DNA of 64,000 nucleotides from Schistocerca nitens. Taxonomy: Eukaryota > Arthropoda > Insecta > Orthoptera > Acrididae. The notes under the pieces were generated by a model that worked only from the letters and a program-made list of their open reading frames with translations, ran no database searches and had not been told where the DNA came from. Positions 42,864 to 54,500 of the stretch are shown piece after piece. The stretch's first letter is position 1; every line of letters begins with the position of its first letter. The DNA is taken from contig NC_064623.1 in the NCBI RefSeq assembly GCF_023898315.1, positions 14,707,140 through 14,771,139 of the forward strand, read 5' to 3'. Both the position numbers and the translations under genes were made by a program.

Positions 42864-43919
42864 TTGGTCGTTGCTGGTGGAAGACACTGTGTCGGGTCAC
42901 GAGAGCAAGGAGAGCTTCACTCCAAGTGTAAACGCAGCCAAAACCTCTCAGACAAACAGAAGCTAAACGAAGTCAAAGTTAGCGTAAGGAGGGGTATGCG
43001 TGAAGCGTTCAGTGAATTCGAAAGTAAAATTCTATGTACTGACTTGACAGAAAATCCTAGGAAGTGCCGGTCTTACATTAAATCAGTAATTGGCTCGAAA
43101 CAGCATATCCAGACACTCCGGGATGATGATGGCATTGAAACAGAGGATGACACGCGTAAAGCTGAAATACTAAACACCTTTTTCCAAAGCTGTTTCACAG
43201 AGGAAGATCGCACTGCAGTTCCTTCTCTAAATCCTCGCAGGAACGAAAAAATGGCTGACATCGAAATAAGTGTCCAACGGATAGGAAAGCAACTGGAATC
43301 ACTCAACAGAGGAAAGTCCACTGGAACTGACAAGATACTAATTCGATTCTACACAGAGTACGCGAAAGAACTTGCCCCCCTTCTATCAGCCGTGTACCGC
43401 AAGTCTCTAGAGGAATGGAACGTTCCAAATGATTGGAAAAGAGCACAGGTAGTCCAGTCTTCAAAAAGGGTCGTCGAGTATATGCGCAAAACTATAGACC
43501 TATATCTCTGACGTCGATCTGTTGCAGAATTTGAGTACATGTTTTTTGCTCGAGTATCATGTCGTTTTTGGAAACCCAGAATCTACTCTGTAGGAATCAA
43601 CATGGATTCCAGAAACAGGGATCGTGTGAGACCCAACTCGCTTTATTTGTTCATGAGACCAGAAAATATTAGATACAGCCTCCCAGGTAGATGCCATTTT
43701 CATTGACTTCCGGAAGGCGTTCGATACAGTTCCGCACTGTCGCCTGATAAACAAAGTAAGAGCCTACGGAATATCAGACCAGCTGTGTGGCTGGATTGAA
43801 GAGTTTTTAGCAAACAGAACACAGCATGTTGTTATCAATGGAGAGACGTCTACAGACGTTAAAGTAACCTCTGGCGTGCCACAGGGGAGTGTTATGGGAC
43901 CATTGCTTTTCACAATATA
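42864..43919 (+). pseudogene. Jockey-like LINE, 5' half (RT N-terminal part)
   Basis: Open for 215 codons from 42864 (KQKLNEVKVSVRRGMREAFS, DDTRKAEILNTFFQSCFTEE, GKSTGTDKI, VYRKSLEEWNVPNDWKRAQV), then frameshifts near 43470 into QNYRPISLTS-like, DFRKAFDTVPH and QGSVMGPLLFTIY. These are RT blocks 0-5. GTDKI replaces the usual GPDKI. At 43920 a mariner interrupts the element. The rest is at 45218-46105. Confidence 0.85.
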
Positions 43920-45215
43920 CAGGGTGAGTCACACAACGTTACCGCTGGATATATTTCGTAAACCACATCAAATACTGACGAACCGATTCCACAGACCGAA
44001 CGTGAGGAGAGGGGCTAGTGTAATTGTTTAATACAATCCATACAAAAAAGCACGGAAGTATGTTTTTTAACACAAACCTACGTTTTTTAAATGGAAGCCC
44101 GTTAGTTTTGTTAGCACATCTGAACATATAAACAAATACGTAATCAGTGCCGTTTGTTGCATTGTAAAATGTTAATTACATCCAGAGATATTTTAACCTA
44201 AAGTTGACGCTTGAGTACCATTCCTTCGCTGTTGGATCATGTGTATCGGAGAGCACCGAATTACGTAGGGATCCAAAGGGAACGGTGATGTACCTTAGGT
44301 ACAGAAGAGACTGGAACAGCACATTACGTCCACATGCTAACACAATTTTATTGGTCTTTTTCACTGACGCACATGTACATTACGAGGAGGGGTGAGGTAC
44401 ACGTACACACGTGGTTTCCGTTTTCAATTACGGAGAGGAATAGAGTGTGTCCCGAGATGTCAGGCCAATAGATGTTCAATGTGGTGACCATCATTTGCTG
44501 CACACAATTGCAATCTCTGGCGTAATGAATGTCGTACACGCCGCAGTACATCTGGTGTAATGTCGCCGCAGGCTGCCACAATACGTTGTTTCATATCCTC
44601 TGGGGTTGTAGGCACATCACGGTACACATTCTCCTTACACGTACCCCACAGAAAGACGTCCAGAGGTGTAAGATCAGGAGAACGGGCTGGCCAATTTAAG
44701 CGTCCTCCATGTCCTATGAAACGCCCGTCGAACATCCTGTCAAGGGTCAGCCTAGTGTTAATTGCGGAATGTGCAGGTCCACCATCACGCTGATACCATG
44801 TACGTCGACGCGTTTCTAGTGGGACATTTTCGAGCAACGTTGGCAGATCATTCTGTAGAAAGGCGATGTATGTTGCAGTGCTCTCCGATACACACGATCG
44901 AACAGCGGAGGAGTGGTACTCAAGCATCAACTTTAGGTTACAATATCTCCGGATGTAATTAACATTTTACAATGCAACAAACGGCACTGATTACGTATTT
45001 GTTTATATGTTCAGATGTGCTAACAAAACTAACGGGCTTCCATTTAAAAAAACGTAGGTTTGTGTTAAAAAACATACTTCCTTGCATTTTTGTATGGTTT
45101 GTATTAAACAATTACACTAGCCCCTCTCCTCACGTTCGGTCTGTGGAATCGCTTCGTCAGTATTTGATGTGGTTTACGAAATATATCCAGCGGTAACGTT
45201 AGGTGACTCAACCTG
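43920..45215 (-). mobile_element. DD41D mariner, copy 3, rearranged fold-back form
   Basis: TA duplications at 43918-43919 and 45216-45217; ends CAGGGTGAGTCACACAACG and GTGACTCAACCTG. Belongs to the same family as 17346-19491. Both ends carry the 3'-side sequence of that family: TACCATTCCTTCGCTGTTGG...GTATCGGAGAGCAC on the left and its complement at 44880-44935 on the right, extending the inverted repeat to about 340 bp. The 5' half of the transposase is missing. Confidence 0.9.
44460..44880 (-). pseudogene. DD41D transposase, C-terminal fragment
   Basis: From ATYIAFLQNDLPTLLENVPL through WYQRDGGPAHSAINT and SPDLTPLDVFLWGT to GHHIEHLLA. All that precedes TATYIAF (the HTH domains and the first catalytic Asp) is absent. 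HDGAPAH has become RDGGPAH but the Asp is kept. Confidence 0.9.
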
Positions 45216-45217
45216 TA

Positions 45218-46105
45218 TAGAGATAACCTAGTAGATAGTGTCGGAAGTTCCATGCGGCTTTTCACGGATGATGCTGTAGTATACAGAGAAGTTGCAGCAT
45301 TAGAAAATGGCAGCGAAATGCAGGAAGATCTGCAGCGGATAGGCACTTGGTGCAGGGAGTGGCAACTGACCCTTAACATAGACAAATGTAATGTATTGCG
45401 AATACATAGAAAGAAGGATCCTTTATTGTATGATTATATAATAGCGGAACAAACACTGGTAGGAGTTACTTCTGTAAAATATCTGGGAGTATGCGTGCGG
45501 AACGATTTGAAGTGGAATGATCATATAAAGTTAATTGTTGGTAAGGCGGATACCAGGTTGAGATTCATTGGGAGAGTCCTTAGAAAATGTAGTCCATCAA
45601 CAAAGGAGGTGGCTTAAAAAACGCTCGTTCGACCTATACTTGAGTATTGCCCATCAGTATGGGATCCGTACCAGGTCGGGTTGACAGAGAGGATAGAGAA
45701 GATCGAAAGAAGAGCGGCGCGTTTCGTCACAGGGCTATTTGGTAACCGTGATAGCGTTAAGGAGATGTTTAGCAAACTCAAGTGGCAGACTCTGCAAGAG
45801 AGGCGCTCTGCATCGCGGTGTAGCTTGCTCGCCAGGTTTCGAGAGGGTGCGTTTCTCGATGAGGTATCGAATATATTGCTTCCCCCTACTTATACCTCCC
45901 GAGGAGATCACGAATGTAAAATTAGAGAGATTCGAGCGCGCACGGAGGCTTTCAGACAGTCGTTCTTCCCGCGAACAGTACGCGACTGGAACAGAAAAGG
46001 GAGGTAATGACAGTGGCACACAAAGTGCCCTCCGCCACACACCGTTGGGTGGCTTGCGGAGCATAAGTGTAGATGTAGATGTAGAGAGGGAGTAAGGAGG
46101 AGACC
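45218..46105 (+). pseudogene. Jockey-like LINE, 3' half
   Basis: Continues the element at 42864-43919. Reads RLFTDDAVVYREVAALENGS (the FADD box, here FTDD), WCREWQLTLNIDKCNVLRIH, VKYLGVCVRNDLKWNDHI, then a stop at about 45618, EYCPSVWDPYQVGLTERIEK, RAARFVTGLFGNRDSVKEMF and IREIRARTEAFRQSFFPRTV. Ends with an AGTGTAGATGTAGATGTAGAG microsatellite-type tail at about 46067-46087. It is dead through stops, frameshifts and the mariner insertion. Confidence 0.85.
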
Positions 46106-46860
46106 TTGTAATTACAAGGGCTCACCTCGATCGATGGCATCCACAGGCGACTTTCACGTGGGCAGCTGGTAGAACTCCACCTGTAAAGAATCGACAAGCT
46201 AGCAGGGTGTTCAGAGACACACACACAACTCGGTGTAAATCTTAAGACACCTCAGGCTGAATTAAACTCGGAATAGTACAGGTGTGTGACAGTCCACTTC
46301 CAGCACTAGTGCCTCTGACCCATCTGTTCAGGGCGCGATATTACTGTATGCGACTCTCTCGGCTCTGCCAAGCAGCTGCTTCCTGTCTCGCGGTCCTCAG
46401 ACTGTGTTTCCAGTACCGTCTCGTCCCCGACGCGGCACGCTACTAGCGTCCCACACCACTACCTACTGTGCTCTCCTTTTGGTTCGCGGCGAGTCCCGTC
46501 TTCATAGCGCTCACCCAGCTGCCGGAACATTCCCTCTGACGCGCGCCGCCGGCAAGGGGCACCTCGTCACGCGCTTGCGTCACTGCGACGCGCTGCGGCA
46601 CGGGACCCAGTTCACTCGCAGGCTGACCGTAACCTGTTTCCCTACGCGTACAGTGTATGTACGCTCCGCCGCCAGCCTGTCACTGTTTGAAAAGCCGGTT
46701 GCGCAGCAACGCTTCTGCCGTCTGATGACACCGCCACTAAAGCAGAGTTTCTTCTTGTGTCACCCTCTTTGGGGTACGCTGGCTCAATCATTTCTTTGTG
46801 CGTTGTTCTTTTCTTAGGGCCCAGTAATTCTTCATTCTTTCTGATCTTCTTCTCCTCTCT
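46106..46860. other. Unassigned GC-richer stretch
   Basis: A 137-codon plus frame at 46404-46817 has no recognised motif and no Kozak-independent support; I do not call it a gene. No terminal repeats seen. Confidence 0.35.
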
Positions 46861-46864
46861 TCTT

Positions 46865-47775
46865 CCGAGATGAAGCGTTTGGACTTTTGTGTGGATTTGT
46901 CTTGGAACCTTATGTTTTCATCTTTAGTAATTAATTTAGCAGTTCGATCAATAAGTGAATTTTCTGAAATCTATAATTCCACTAGGTCTTTCTCAGTTCC
47001 TTTAAACCAGTTGGGCTTCGTTTTTCGGTTACGGAAGAAGTCAAAGATTTGTTTAGTTAATTTGTTGGAATTCATTCTGAGAAGATGACCATAAAAATTT
47101 ATTCTCCTTTTTCGCACAGAATCTGAAAGTTTTTCAATTTTCTTCTAGAGAGTTTCATTTTTGATGTATGTAATCTTATTGTCTTGGAATTTTGGCCCAA
47201 TGATTTTTCTTAAACTTTTTCTTTCCTTTAGCTCGTTTCTCCATTTGGCCTTCGAAATTCATGTTAAGTGTTTCTGCTGCATACAGTGCTTCTGGCTTAA
47301 TCACTGTCTTGTAATGTGTGATTTTGGACCCCCATGAAAGGGATTTTTTGTTGTGTGTATTTTTTGTTAGTTGCAAGGCCAATTCAAGTTTATTTTTTCT
47401 GGATTCCATTGCTTTGCTTTCCCCAGCATTTCAGCTAATCCATTCTCCGAGATATTTGAATTCTTTTACTATTTCAATCTTCTGTTCTTGAACTTTGAAG
47501 TATTTACATGAGTGCTTGATGTTTGTCAATATCTTAGTTTTTTCAGAGGAGATGTGAAGACCAATTTTAGCTGCTTGTTTCTTTAGTTCAAGGATTTGCT
47601 CCCGTGGTTCTTCCATTGTTTCAGCAAACAGGGCCATATCATCTGCAAAAGCAAAGCAATTTACTTTAAGGTTCTTCTTTTTGGAACCCAGTCTTATACC
47701 ACTCTTAATATTTGTGTTCCATTCTCTGACAGAGTTATTAAACACGGTTTTCCGAAACTCCTTCACGAAAGAAGA
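46865..47775 (-). pseudogene. LINE fragment (another family), RT C-terminal part
   Basis: The minus strand reads SVREWNTNIKSGIRLGSKKK, FAFADDMALFAETMEEPREQ (intact FADD box), KIGLHISSEKTKIL, VKEFKYLGEWIS, then ITHYKTVIKPEALYAAETLN and RKRRINFYGHLLRMNSNKLT with KQIFDFF. Frames change at least twice. The 5' end stops at EWNT (47775), exactly where the plus-strand LINE begins. Confidence 0.8.
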
Positions 47776-48889
47776 CTAAGTAAATATTCTCGAATTCCAA
47801 TCAAGAACAACTGCCAAGATGAGAAACATAGAACTAGAGGTTAAATCACTTAATAAAGACAAGGCCTCCGGTCCAGATTGTATACCAGTTACGTTCCTTT
47901 CAGAGTATTCTCATACAATAGCTCCATGTTTAGCAGTTATATACAACCGCTCGCTCACAGAAAGATCCGCACCTAAAGACTGGAAAATTGCTAAAGTCAC
48001 ACCGATACCCAAAAAGGGAAGTAGGAGTAATCCGCTGAATTACAGGCCTATATCATTAACGTCGATTTGCAGTAGGGTTTTAGAACATGTACTGCGTTCG
48101 AACACTATGAAGTACCTCGAAGAAAACGATCTATTGACACATAGTGAGCACAGATTCAGAAAATATCGTTCTTGCGAAACAGAAGTAATGAATGCTATCG
48201 ACAGGACATGTCAAATTGATTCCATATTTTTAGATTTCCAGAAGACTTTCGACACCGTTCCTCACAAGCGTCTTGTAACCAATCTGCGTGCCTACGGAAT
48301 ATCGCCTCAGTTGTGCGACTGGATTCGTGATTACCTGTCAGAAAGGTCACAGTTCGTAGTAATAGACGGAAAGTCGTCGAGTGAAATATAAGTAATATCT
48401 GGCGTTCCCCAAGGAAGTGTTATAGGTCTTCTATTGTTCCCGATCTATATTAACTAGATAGGAGACAATCCGAGTAGCCGTCTCAGATTGTTTGCAGATA
48501 ATGCTGTCATTTACCGTCTTGTAAAGTCATCAGATGATCGAAACGACTTGCAAAATGATTTAGATAAGATATCTGTATGGTGCGAAAAGTGGCAATTGAC
48601 CCTGAATAAGGAAAAGTGCGAAGTTATTCACGTGAGTACTAAAAGAAATCAGCTAAATTTCGATTACGCGATAAGTCACACAAATCTGAAGGCAGTAAAT
48701 TCAGCTAAACACTTAGGGATTACAAGTACAAATAACCTAAATTGGAACGATCACATAGATAATATTTTGCGTAGAGCAAACCAAAGACTGCGATTCATTG
48801 GAAGAACACTTAGAGACTGCTTACACTACACTTGCCCGCCCTGTTCTGGAGTACTGCTCTGCGGTGTGGGATCCGCATCAGGTGGGACT
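47776..48889 (+). pseudogene. Jockey-like LINE, RT part, split by LTR element 2
   Basis: Reads VKSLNKDKASGPDCIPVTFL, WKIAKVTPIPKKGSRSNPLN, YRPISLTSICSRVLEHVL, FLDFQKTFDTVPHKRLVTNL, a stop, GVPQGSVIGLLLFPIY, LRLFADNAVIYRLV and WQLTLNKEKCEVIHVS. The catalytic FADD box is FADN and QKTFD replaces QKAFD. It ends VWDPHQVG at 48885 where the LTR element starts, and resumes at 53026. Confidence 0.88.
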
Positions 48890-49111
48890 TCTAACAACCC
48901 TACCACAAAAAGGTCAAAATTTAATAATGATTGTGGTGTTGCTCACTCTGCTAAATACTACATTTTCGGGCAAAAACAAAGTTATTATGTGGCAGATGTC
49001 ATTAGAGCACAGTTAATAAAGCCATTTCATGTAATAATAAATAAACTAGGCACTCATCTTTTCGTGTTTCCCACGCTGGTCTCGTAGTAAAATCATGGCT
49101 CAATCGTCGAA

Positions 49112-50469
49112 AATCTTCATTTTGAGGAGCGGTCCCCACGATGAAGGTAATGAATCTTGAAACTGAGACAGCCACAGGCATGGATGTTGGTAGTTATCTG
49201 GATCCGGAAAACAAGTGTACGTTTGTACTGACACGAAGTGTCTCCTACAGTCTTCTTCCGCATTTATGTTTTCCGACCTTGGACTATACCCAGTTGGGTT
49301 TGCCACCTGTTTTATCCGACACAACCGTTCTTCTAACTCTCTGAGTTCGCCTTCGTCTTTCTGCCTATTTTCGTTTTTTGAATTTATCTCCCTCTCCCTC
49401 TGCAATCTACCTGGTGGTGTTTCACCTTCGCTACTACACGCTAATTGCAACTGTGCTAGTTCTTCCCTATGTTTCCTATTTATTTCTAATTGTGCCTCTT
49501 TAAACTGTAATAGTGATTGTATCTCCTCCTGGTCGGCATAAACCTATCGCTGCGTACTGTCTGAGCCTGTTTCACCCCTTATACTGATCTTTTCTGCATC
49601 TGCGCTAATCGTATTCATTCTGACCACTACCTCCGCAACTTCATTCCTGTGTTTATTTAGCGCCACTTCCTGCCGGTTGACTTGTGCTTCCACGTTGTCT
49701 AATGCCCCTTGTTTATCTGCAAGTCCTCCACTATCTCTTTGATTCGATCATCCGGCAACACGTCCCTACGTTCTGTAATATCACTCTCTATTGCACTTAT
49801 TCGTACCTCCAAATTATTGGCTTTTTCTTTCACGGCATCACATACTTGCTTCAATGCATCCAGATTCTTCTTCCCCTCATCTGACCGATTATTAACTGCA
49901 GACAGACGCTCATCGATAACTGTGTGTAGCTTCCTCATTGCCTCTTTATTTCCATTATCCATTACCTCCAATCTTTCCTTACTATCTTTATCCATCGCTT
50001 CCAATCTTTCCTTACTATCTTTATCCATCGCTTCCAATCTTTCCTTAGTCTCCCTATCTCTTTCCTTATTATCTTTACCCATCGCTTCCAATCTTTCCTT
50101 ATTATCTCTATCCATCCTCTGTAGAAACTGCAGTAGCACATTGTCCTTTGCTACTTTCGATGCGCACACCTCATTCGCCTGAGAAGCAGTAGCTTCGCTA
50201 AGGGTAGCTACACTTTCACTGCATTCCTGACCTAGTCCCGGCTCGGCCGCGTCGTCGGGAAAAGCCCCCGTTTGTGGACAAAGCCCACCGCGTAAAGGAT
50301 CACCTAGCCGCGGTCCGCTGACCAGTTCAGCCCCTTCCGAGTGTTTGCCGTTCTTGCTCATTAACCCAAGGTCGACACCTACTTCCTGTTCCACTGCTAC
50401 GTTCACCACAGAATCACTCTCCTCCATGGTGACTACACTTTTCGACTGCGACCTAGTTACTACGGACAT
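49112..50469 (-). pseudogene. Gag-like coiled-coil protein of element 2, broken
   Basis: The first 256 codons (from 50469, MSVVTRSQSKSVVTMEESDS) contain a coiled coil with 11-residue tandem repeats KERLEAMDKDS at residues ~125-175. A frameshift near 49700 and a stop near 49550 interrupt it, but the frame can be followed through LDNVEAQVNRQEVALNK and EEIQSLLQFKEAQLEI, to PTGYSPRSENINAEED and finally HPCLWLSQFQDSLPSSW, a block that resembles the start of a retrotransposon capsid domain. It then runs into LTR-like sequence, so the capsid is truncated. Structural role inferred. Confidence 0.7.
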
Positions 50470-52290
50470 TACGCAAAAAAAAATTTATAAAACGATCTTC
50501 CAGCCTTGGCTGATAGAGCAATTAATTACATAAAAAAATAAAAGATCCTCACCAATCCAGAAAGAAATTGCAAACAAAAAAATTTTACTTCTTAGTGCTA
50601 TCACAATGTATCCCATCAAAAAAAAATCTTAACAGCAAATATCCTGCCAGGGTCGAAATTATGAGAGGCACCCACATGCCTTGCTCATACTGTGGCATCA
50701 AGCAGTCAGGCCTGCAAGATGAGTGGTCTGCCAAGCGAGTGCATTCATTCTTATTTGTCGAGTAACATGAACTGTAGTACTCACAATTAAGTTACAAATT
50801 ATTCTCCTGTATGAATATTACGCAATGGAAACGCACATCTGACTATTAGTAATTTACACTACTCTGACTGTTCACTACGCACTGGCAACACCACATTTTC
50901 TTTTTTTATTTAACGGCTTTTATCAACACGTGGCCATCGCACTGAATATGAATGGCGCACACATTATAAATTCTGGATATCATGACAACATACAATTCGA
51001 AGGAAAAGGCCACCAATCTTTTTCTTTTCACTATATTATTTATTCTGATAAATTCTATAACCTAAACACACAAATTCTATAACCTACAACAATAACACAT
51101 GAGAAATTCCGCGCAGTGGGCATGGCTTTACAATGGTGATTCTCTATCTTATGGTCTCGTAATTACTTAATGCTACAGTGCACTTTCTGGATAGGATGGT
51201 GGATCTTTTGCTATATCTCACACTTCGATTCTCACAACCATCATCACGAAACTTTCCTCCTGACCGAGCGGTACAAAAGGAACATGCATACCCCACTACC
51301 TCTGCAACTACCTTGTTACTCTCCCATGCAAACCACACATACTTAAATTACATGACATAAACCACACTGCAACATGGAATACAACACAAGGAATCGTCAC
51401 AACGTTATAATCACATCACTTTCAGCTTTCCCACTTCAATTAAAATTCATCCCAGTTTCACACGACACTGCCCCATTTCGTAACTTGTCTTTCCTACTAC
51501 GAACTCTGGAGGATATATGCACGTCTTCCTAAGCAATGCAAGCCAAGTGGCGTTGCTGGATAGACGGCTGACTCACCTTGCTTCTCTCTCAGAGTATTGT
51601 AGTTTGAATTAAGCGTCACACGGAAACATAACACGCAAGGTAATATTAAGAACATATTCATCACACACGCGAGTCCTCAACTGATACCATGGAGGAGTAG
51701 TTCTCTTTATCCTTTGTCTCATACACAGATTGAGACTCACACAGTACTCACCACATGGAAGTACTCGTCTCTAATTTCAAGTCCTGCACACGCCATTTCT
51801 TAAATATTTCAACTTATAGTACATACGCTAGTAATTCAGCTTAACTTAAGCACTCGGAAGTATTTCAACTTATTGCTACACGTGGTTTCATTGTGACCGT
51901 TGGTCACTTCCGAAGATTACTAAGATCCCCTTAATATTACCTGCCTGACATTTAATTCTCCCCACAAAAGTTCCTGAAATAGAGAAATTATTATTCTAAA
52001 CTACTCTTAAGTATTTCACATGTATACCATGTCTCCACTCTTTTGTCCTTACGGATCACGCCTAAGACAGGTTTTACCAACACTAGATACAGCGGCAGAG
52101 TGCTGAAACATGGCCGTTCTTCAGGTCCTCTCGTACCTCTGCCGAAGTGGGGGAGCACCTTGCTACCGTATTGGTCAGCCACATTTCAGGTGCTCAAAGC
52201 TCAGGTAAATTTCATCTCTTTGGTCCCACCAAAGGTGACCCAAATACCGTCTCAAAGATGATCATATATTCACATTCACTATCTGCGGTT
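50470..52290 (-). other. Leader of element 2, non-coding
   Basis: About 1.8 kb of AT-rich sequence between the gag-like start and the 5' LTR-like end, stops in all frames, no motif recognised. Confidence 0.6.
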
Positions 52291-53025
52291 AGCAGACGAC
52301 CATACATTCATTCATTTCACAGATCTTACCAAGCTGGATGTAGGGATTTATTTTGTGGGAGTGCACATGTGATCAATTAAATAAATAAATTGTAATTCTT
52401 TCCCACACTGGTATCCGGCTTCACTCTATTAATTGAAATTGAATTATTATTAGAAAAAATATGTTGTTCTGACAAGAATAACGAAGAATGTTGTACCTAT
52501 TTTCAATGTCGGGCGGTACTGTACCCTTTCATGGTGATGTAAGAAAATAATCAGCACTCTGAATTCAAGTTACACTTCCTTTTTATTGCTTTTGTTGCAA
52601 TATCACGTAACACACAAAACATCACTTCACAATACAAAACATACTCGAAAACACCTTCCTCACTGTTATGTTAAAGTTCACATTTTATTAACTGACTACA
52701 ATATGCGTCTTTCCAACATGACGTCCAAGACTTGACTTTTTGAAGGTCCGAATCTCTAACAAACTAATAATCGCTTACGCGCCCAAAAATCAGAGTTACA
52801 AGTACGACAAAGATCATAGTGGCAAAAGATAGAATACACATAAGAATAATATCATTACAATATAAACATATCGATGTATCAAAGTACCTCTACATTAATG
52901 AAATCAAATCTGAATGTCGTCTCGGAAATATGTTAATTACTTTACAAAAACACAGTAGAATATTGCTGGTATCGAGAGGTTGAGTTGAGGTGCCGTAATG
53001 GTTACGTAATTCAAGTACCATTACA

Positions 53026-53425
53026 GACTGATAGATGACATCGAAAAAGATACAAAGAAGGTCAGCTCGGTTTGTATTATCGTGAAATAGGGGAGATAGT
53101 GTCACAGACATGATACGTGAATTGGAGTGGCAATCATTAAAACGAAGGCGTTTTTCGTTGCGATGGGATCTTCTCATGAAATTTCAATCACTAGTTTTCT
53201 CCTCCGATTGCGAAAACACTCTGTTGGTACCCACCTACATAGGGAGAAATGATCGTCACGATAAAATAAGAGAAATCAGGGCTCGCACGAAAAAATTTAA
53301 GTGCTCGTTTTTCCCGCGTGCCGTTCGAGAGTGGAACGGTAGAGAGACAGCATGAAGGTGGTTCATTGAACCCTCTGCTAGGCACTTTATTGTGAATAGC
53401 AGAGTAATCACGCAAATGTAGATGA
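53026..53425 (+). pseudogene. Jockey-like LINE 3' end, right of LTR element 2
   Basis: Resumes the LINE at 47776: DIEKIQRRSARFVLS (one extra A), then MIRELEWQSLKRRRFSLRWD, CENTLLVPTYIGRNDRHDKI, REIRARTKKFKCSFFPRAVR and EWNGRE, a stop, and a GTAGATGAGATGT tail near 53417-53430. The same C-terminal blocks occur at 45700-46005. Confidence 0.88.
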
Positions 53426-53544
53426 GATGTCTTCCCTGGATTCCTCCTAGCTACATATTGAATGGAGTGCCACATTTCCTCCCTTAACACTGGAATCCGC
53501 GACATATGGACAAAACAGAAGCACGCACTGAATAAGCAGGTGCC

Positions 53545-54030
53545 ATAGTGTTATTATGACTCACTACGACTCTTCTAAGTCTACTAGTATCGAACATAAT
53601 TTGAGGAAGAAATTTCTGAGAATGTACGTCCGGAGTACAGCACTGTACGGTAGTGAAACCGGAAAACCGGAACAGAAAAGAATCGAAGCATTTCATATGT
53701 GGTGCTACATGCGAATGTTGAACATTAGCTGGACTGATAATGTAAGGAATGAGGAGGTCCGGCGCAGACTCGGAGAGAGAAGGAATATGTGGAAAACGCT
53801 GACATGGAGAAGTGACAGGGTGATAGGACAGCTGTGGTACTAGAGGGAGCTGCAGAGGGCAAAAACTGTAGAGGAAGACAGAGATTGGAATACAGTCAGC
53901 AAGTAATTGAGGGCGTAGGTTGCAAGTGCTACTCTGAGATGAAGAGGTTAGCACAGGAGAGGAATTCGTGGCGGGCCGCATCAAATTAGCCAGAAGACCG
54001 ATGAATTAAAAAAATAAAAAATAAAAAAAG
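53545..54030 (+). pseudogene. RTE-like LINE 3' fragment, A-rich tail
   Basis: Reads SIEHNLRKKFLRMYVRSTAL, YGSETGKPEQKRIEAFHMWC, YMRMLNISWTDNVRNEEVRR and, after a stop, a basic tail with WRAASNQ-like GGPHQISQKTDEL. The AAAAAAATAAAAAATAAAAA at 54008-54029 is the tail. Different subfamily from copies A-C. Confidence 0.75.
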
Positions 54031-54279
54031 ACTCTTCTATCGCGTATGAACGAGGCAACACGCACCGGGACGGTCAAGTGGAATACGACGCTGGTAATTA
54101 ATCGTCGCAGTTAACAGTGCGTCGGAAAACGTTCGTAATAACACTAATTCATGTCATAAATGAAAAAATGCAAGACGCACTTTGGACGGTATAGCGTAGC
54201 GAGTTACCGAAAATCACTCGTTGTGTTGAATAGTGCCTTGCTGAACGGTCGCGTGAAGTATTGAGCACACTATAACACT

Positions 54280-54500
54280 GACCTAAATTCTTATAAATTT
54301 TTTCCTCAAATTAAGGCCTATGTTTGATACTAGTAGACTTCTCTCAGCCAGGAATGCTAGTTTGATTTTTATGCCCTCTCCGTTCCGACGGTCGTGGGTT
54401 ATTTTGCAGAATTTCTTTTGCAGAATTTCTTAACTCCATCTATTTCGTGATCGCCAATTCTGATGTTAAGCCAATGTTTACTGGATTATTTTATTTTATT
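54280..54500 (-). pseudogene. RTE-like LINE scrap, opposite orientation
   Basis: The minus strand reads KITHDRRNGEGIKIKLAFLA, ERSLLVSNIGLNLRKKF. This matches the GSKITDDGRSREDIKCRLAM region of copy A and the SIEHNLRKKFLRMYVRS at 53590 on the plus strand, so the two scraps come from related elements inserted in opposite directions. Confidence 0.6.

Larger units (their letters stand above)
48890..53025 (-). mobile_element. Gag-only LTR-type element 2 (4136 bp)
   Basis: Flanked by GACT at 48886-48889 and 53026-53029; removal of one copy joins the LINE halves (QVGL / TDDIEK). Minus-strand ends are TGTAATGGTACTTG and GGGTTGTTAGA, the same ends as the 783-bp element at 28172. A gag-like ORF lies in the middle, and no pol motif exists. 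I do not see a matched LTR pair: the first ~500 bp (from 53025) match the U3-like part of the 28172 element, while the last ~225 bp (to 48890) match its 3' part and are joined directly to the gag frame near 49115. The 5' end has its own divergent version of that 3' part (around 52290-52450). Confidence 0.75.

Noticed and set aside
46404..46817. 137-codon plus frame as a host gene candidate
   Set aside because: No motif, no conserved partner, in a GC-richer area where long frames arise by chance.
50000..50182. Ser/Leu-rich plus-strand frame with repeats at 49709-50182
   Set aside because: Antisense of the coiled-coil repeats of the gag of element 2.
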